23,939 bases of DNA from Ktedonobacter racemifer (GTDB lineage: Bacteria; Chloroflexota; DTOL01; JACQYG01): assembly GCA_020723545.1 (NCBI GenBank), contig DYIS01000008.1:1-23939 (forward strand). The letters are read 5' to 3'. The position numbers and the translations under genes were made by a program. The notes beneath the pieces are model-generated. The model did not search any database. It saw only the letters and a program-made list of their open reading frames with translations, and had not been told where the DNA came from. Shown here in pieces: positions 23,415-23,939 of this stretch; position 1 is the first letter of the stretch, and each line of letters starts with the position of its first letter.

Positions 23415-23745
23415 CGGGAAGCTGATCCTTATCGCCGGCCGCAGCCTGAAGCAGGGCACCGGGTTGAGCAAGGGCAAAGACTCTTCTGAGTACCGGGAGG
23501 CAGTCACCACCGTGGAGATGAACGGTGGCGACATGACCCGCCTGGGATTGCAGGATGGAGACCTGGTGAAGATTAAGACACCACACGGTGAAGCGACCGC
23601 CAAGTGCCGGCGCGCCGAACTGCCAGAAGGCATGGCGTTCATCGCCTACGGGCCCCCGTCGAGCTGTCTGATCGGAGCCGAAACCCACGCATCTGGCATG
23701 CCCGACTCCAAAGGGTTTGAGGTGGAGATGGAGCGGATCAGTTGA
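23407..23745 (+). CDS. fwdD: Formylmethanofuran dehydrogenase subunit D
   Basis: FwdD/FmdD is the molybdopterin-dinucleotide-binding domain that completes the W/Mo site of formylmethanofuran dehydrogenase together with FwdB. The 112-residue protein has LILIAGRSLKQGTGLSKGKD (6-25), a VEMNGGDMTRLGLQDGDLVK barrel segment, PEGMAFIAYGP and the strongly conserved GMPDSKGFEVEME tail. It starts at an ATG behind AGGAGAG inside the ATP-grasp gene and is followed by fwdB after 18 nt. The bacterial Fhc formyltransferase/hydrolase complex has no FwdD, so its presence points to the redox-active archaeal-type enzyme. Confidence 0.9.
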   Translation: MPDGKLILIAGRSLKQGTGLSKGKDSSEYREAVTTVEMNGGDMTRLGLQDGDLVKIKTPHGEATAKCRRAELPEGMAFIAYGPPSSCLIGAETHASGMPDSKGFEVEMERIS

Positions 23746-23763
23746 TCCCGGGAAGGAAAAAGA

Positions 23764-23939
23764 ATGCAAATTGACCACGTCGTCTGTGCTTTCTGCGGCG
23801 GCGTGTGCGATGACCTGACGGTGACGGTGGAAGACGGGCATGTCACGGGGGTCAAGCAGGCCTGTGCCTTGGGGCGGGCCTGGCTGCTGGGCCACAGCGC
23901 GCAGGCCGGCCAGCCGCCGGCGTTGATAGATGGCCAGCC
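23764..23939 (+). CDS. fwdB: Formylmethanofuran dehydrogenase subunit B, 5' part (runs off the window)
   Basis: FwdB/FmdB is the catalytic molybdopterin subunit of the enzyme that interconverts CO2 and formylmethanofuran. Only the first 58 codons are present. They begin MQIDHVVCAFCGGVCDDLTV, and QACALGRAWLLGHS follows. This is the family's N-terminal [4Fe-4S] motif: Cys8, Cys11, Cys15 and a later Cys34. The start follows GGGAAGGAAAAAG. Because the Cys residues are kept, the subunit should carry its cluster. The decisive W/Mo-ligand Cys lies beyond the window. Confidence 0.85.
   Translation, partial: MQIDHVVCAFCGGVCDDLTVTVEDGHVTGVKQACALGRAWLLGHSAQAGQPPALIDGQ

Noticed and set aside
1..23939. 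tRNA or rRNA genes
   Set aside because: I found no cloverleaf-like TTCRANNC box with matching stems and no rRNA-like stretch in the non-coding gaps.

Overview
The window looks like a high-GC bacterial chromosome or metagenome contig. The promoters resemble -35/-10 sigma-70 sites, and PlsY, the bacterial glycerol and complex II type genes and a HisZ/short-HisG pair are all present. Intergenic palindromes of the GGGGCG...CGCCCC type and short degenerate repeats fit a Chloroflexota (Anaerolineae-like) genome, but the phylum is inference only.

Left part (1-1825): no recognisable host gene. A 1.3 kb insertion sequence (about 233-1556) carries one minus-strand DDE transposase broken by a frameshift. 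Each end has three 34/35-bp iterons in mirror arrangement.

Glycerol block (1826-6354): glycerol kinase, then a promoter directly followed by a perfect palindrome. Next come a short GlpA-type glycerol-3-phosphate dehydrogenase flavoprotein, an SdhB/FrdB-like three-cluster iron-sulfur protein and two SdhC/SdhD-like haem b membrane anchors. No SdhA lies in the cluster, so the layout suggests a GlpA flavoprotein mounted on a complex II electron-transfer chassis.

Middle (6427-11229): a ketopantoate reductase family protein, a 5'-truncated PfpI/DJ-1 gene, a multidomain DhaM-HPr-enzyme I phosphotransferase protein interrupted by a single-base frameshift, and plsY (glycerol-3-phosphate acyltransferase). 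glpK, glpA, plsY and DhaM all concern glycerol, dihydroxyacetone or glycerol-3-phosphate.

Histidine operon (11266-20967): a promoter, a 52-codon leader ORF ending in three His codons, two successive hairpins (the second an intrinsic terminator), then hisZ-hisG-hisD-hisC-hisB-hisH-hisA-hisF-hisI-hisE-purH, tightly packed with many overlaps. All histidine enzymes except HisN/HolPase and PRPP synthesis are present. PurH consumes the AICAR released by HisH/HisF.

Right end (21122-23939): a promoter, then a methanofuran/tetrahydromethanopterin-linked C1 module. It holds the N-terminal third of an MtdB-type methylene-H4MPT dehydrogenase joined to the C-terminal part of a DUF1464 protein, an ATP-grasp ligase, FwdD, and the start of FwdB running off the window. 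A separate FwdD and an FwdB with its cysteine motif suggest a redox-active, archaeal-type formylmethanofuran dehydrogenase in a bacterium.

Three genes (transposase, ptsI-like, mtdB-like) are each broken by the apparent loss of one base. The last two losses fall in short A runs, so sequencing error must be excluded before any of them is called a pseudogene.
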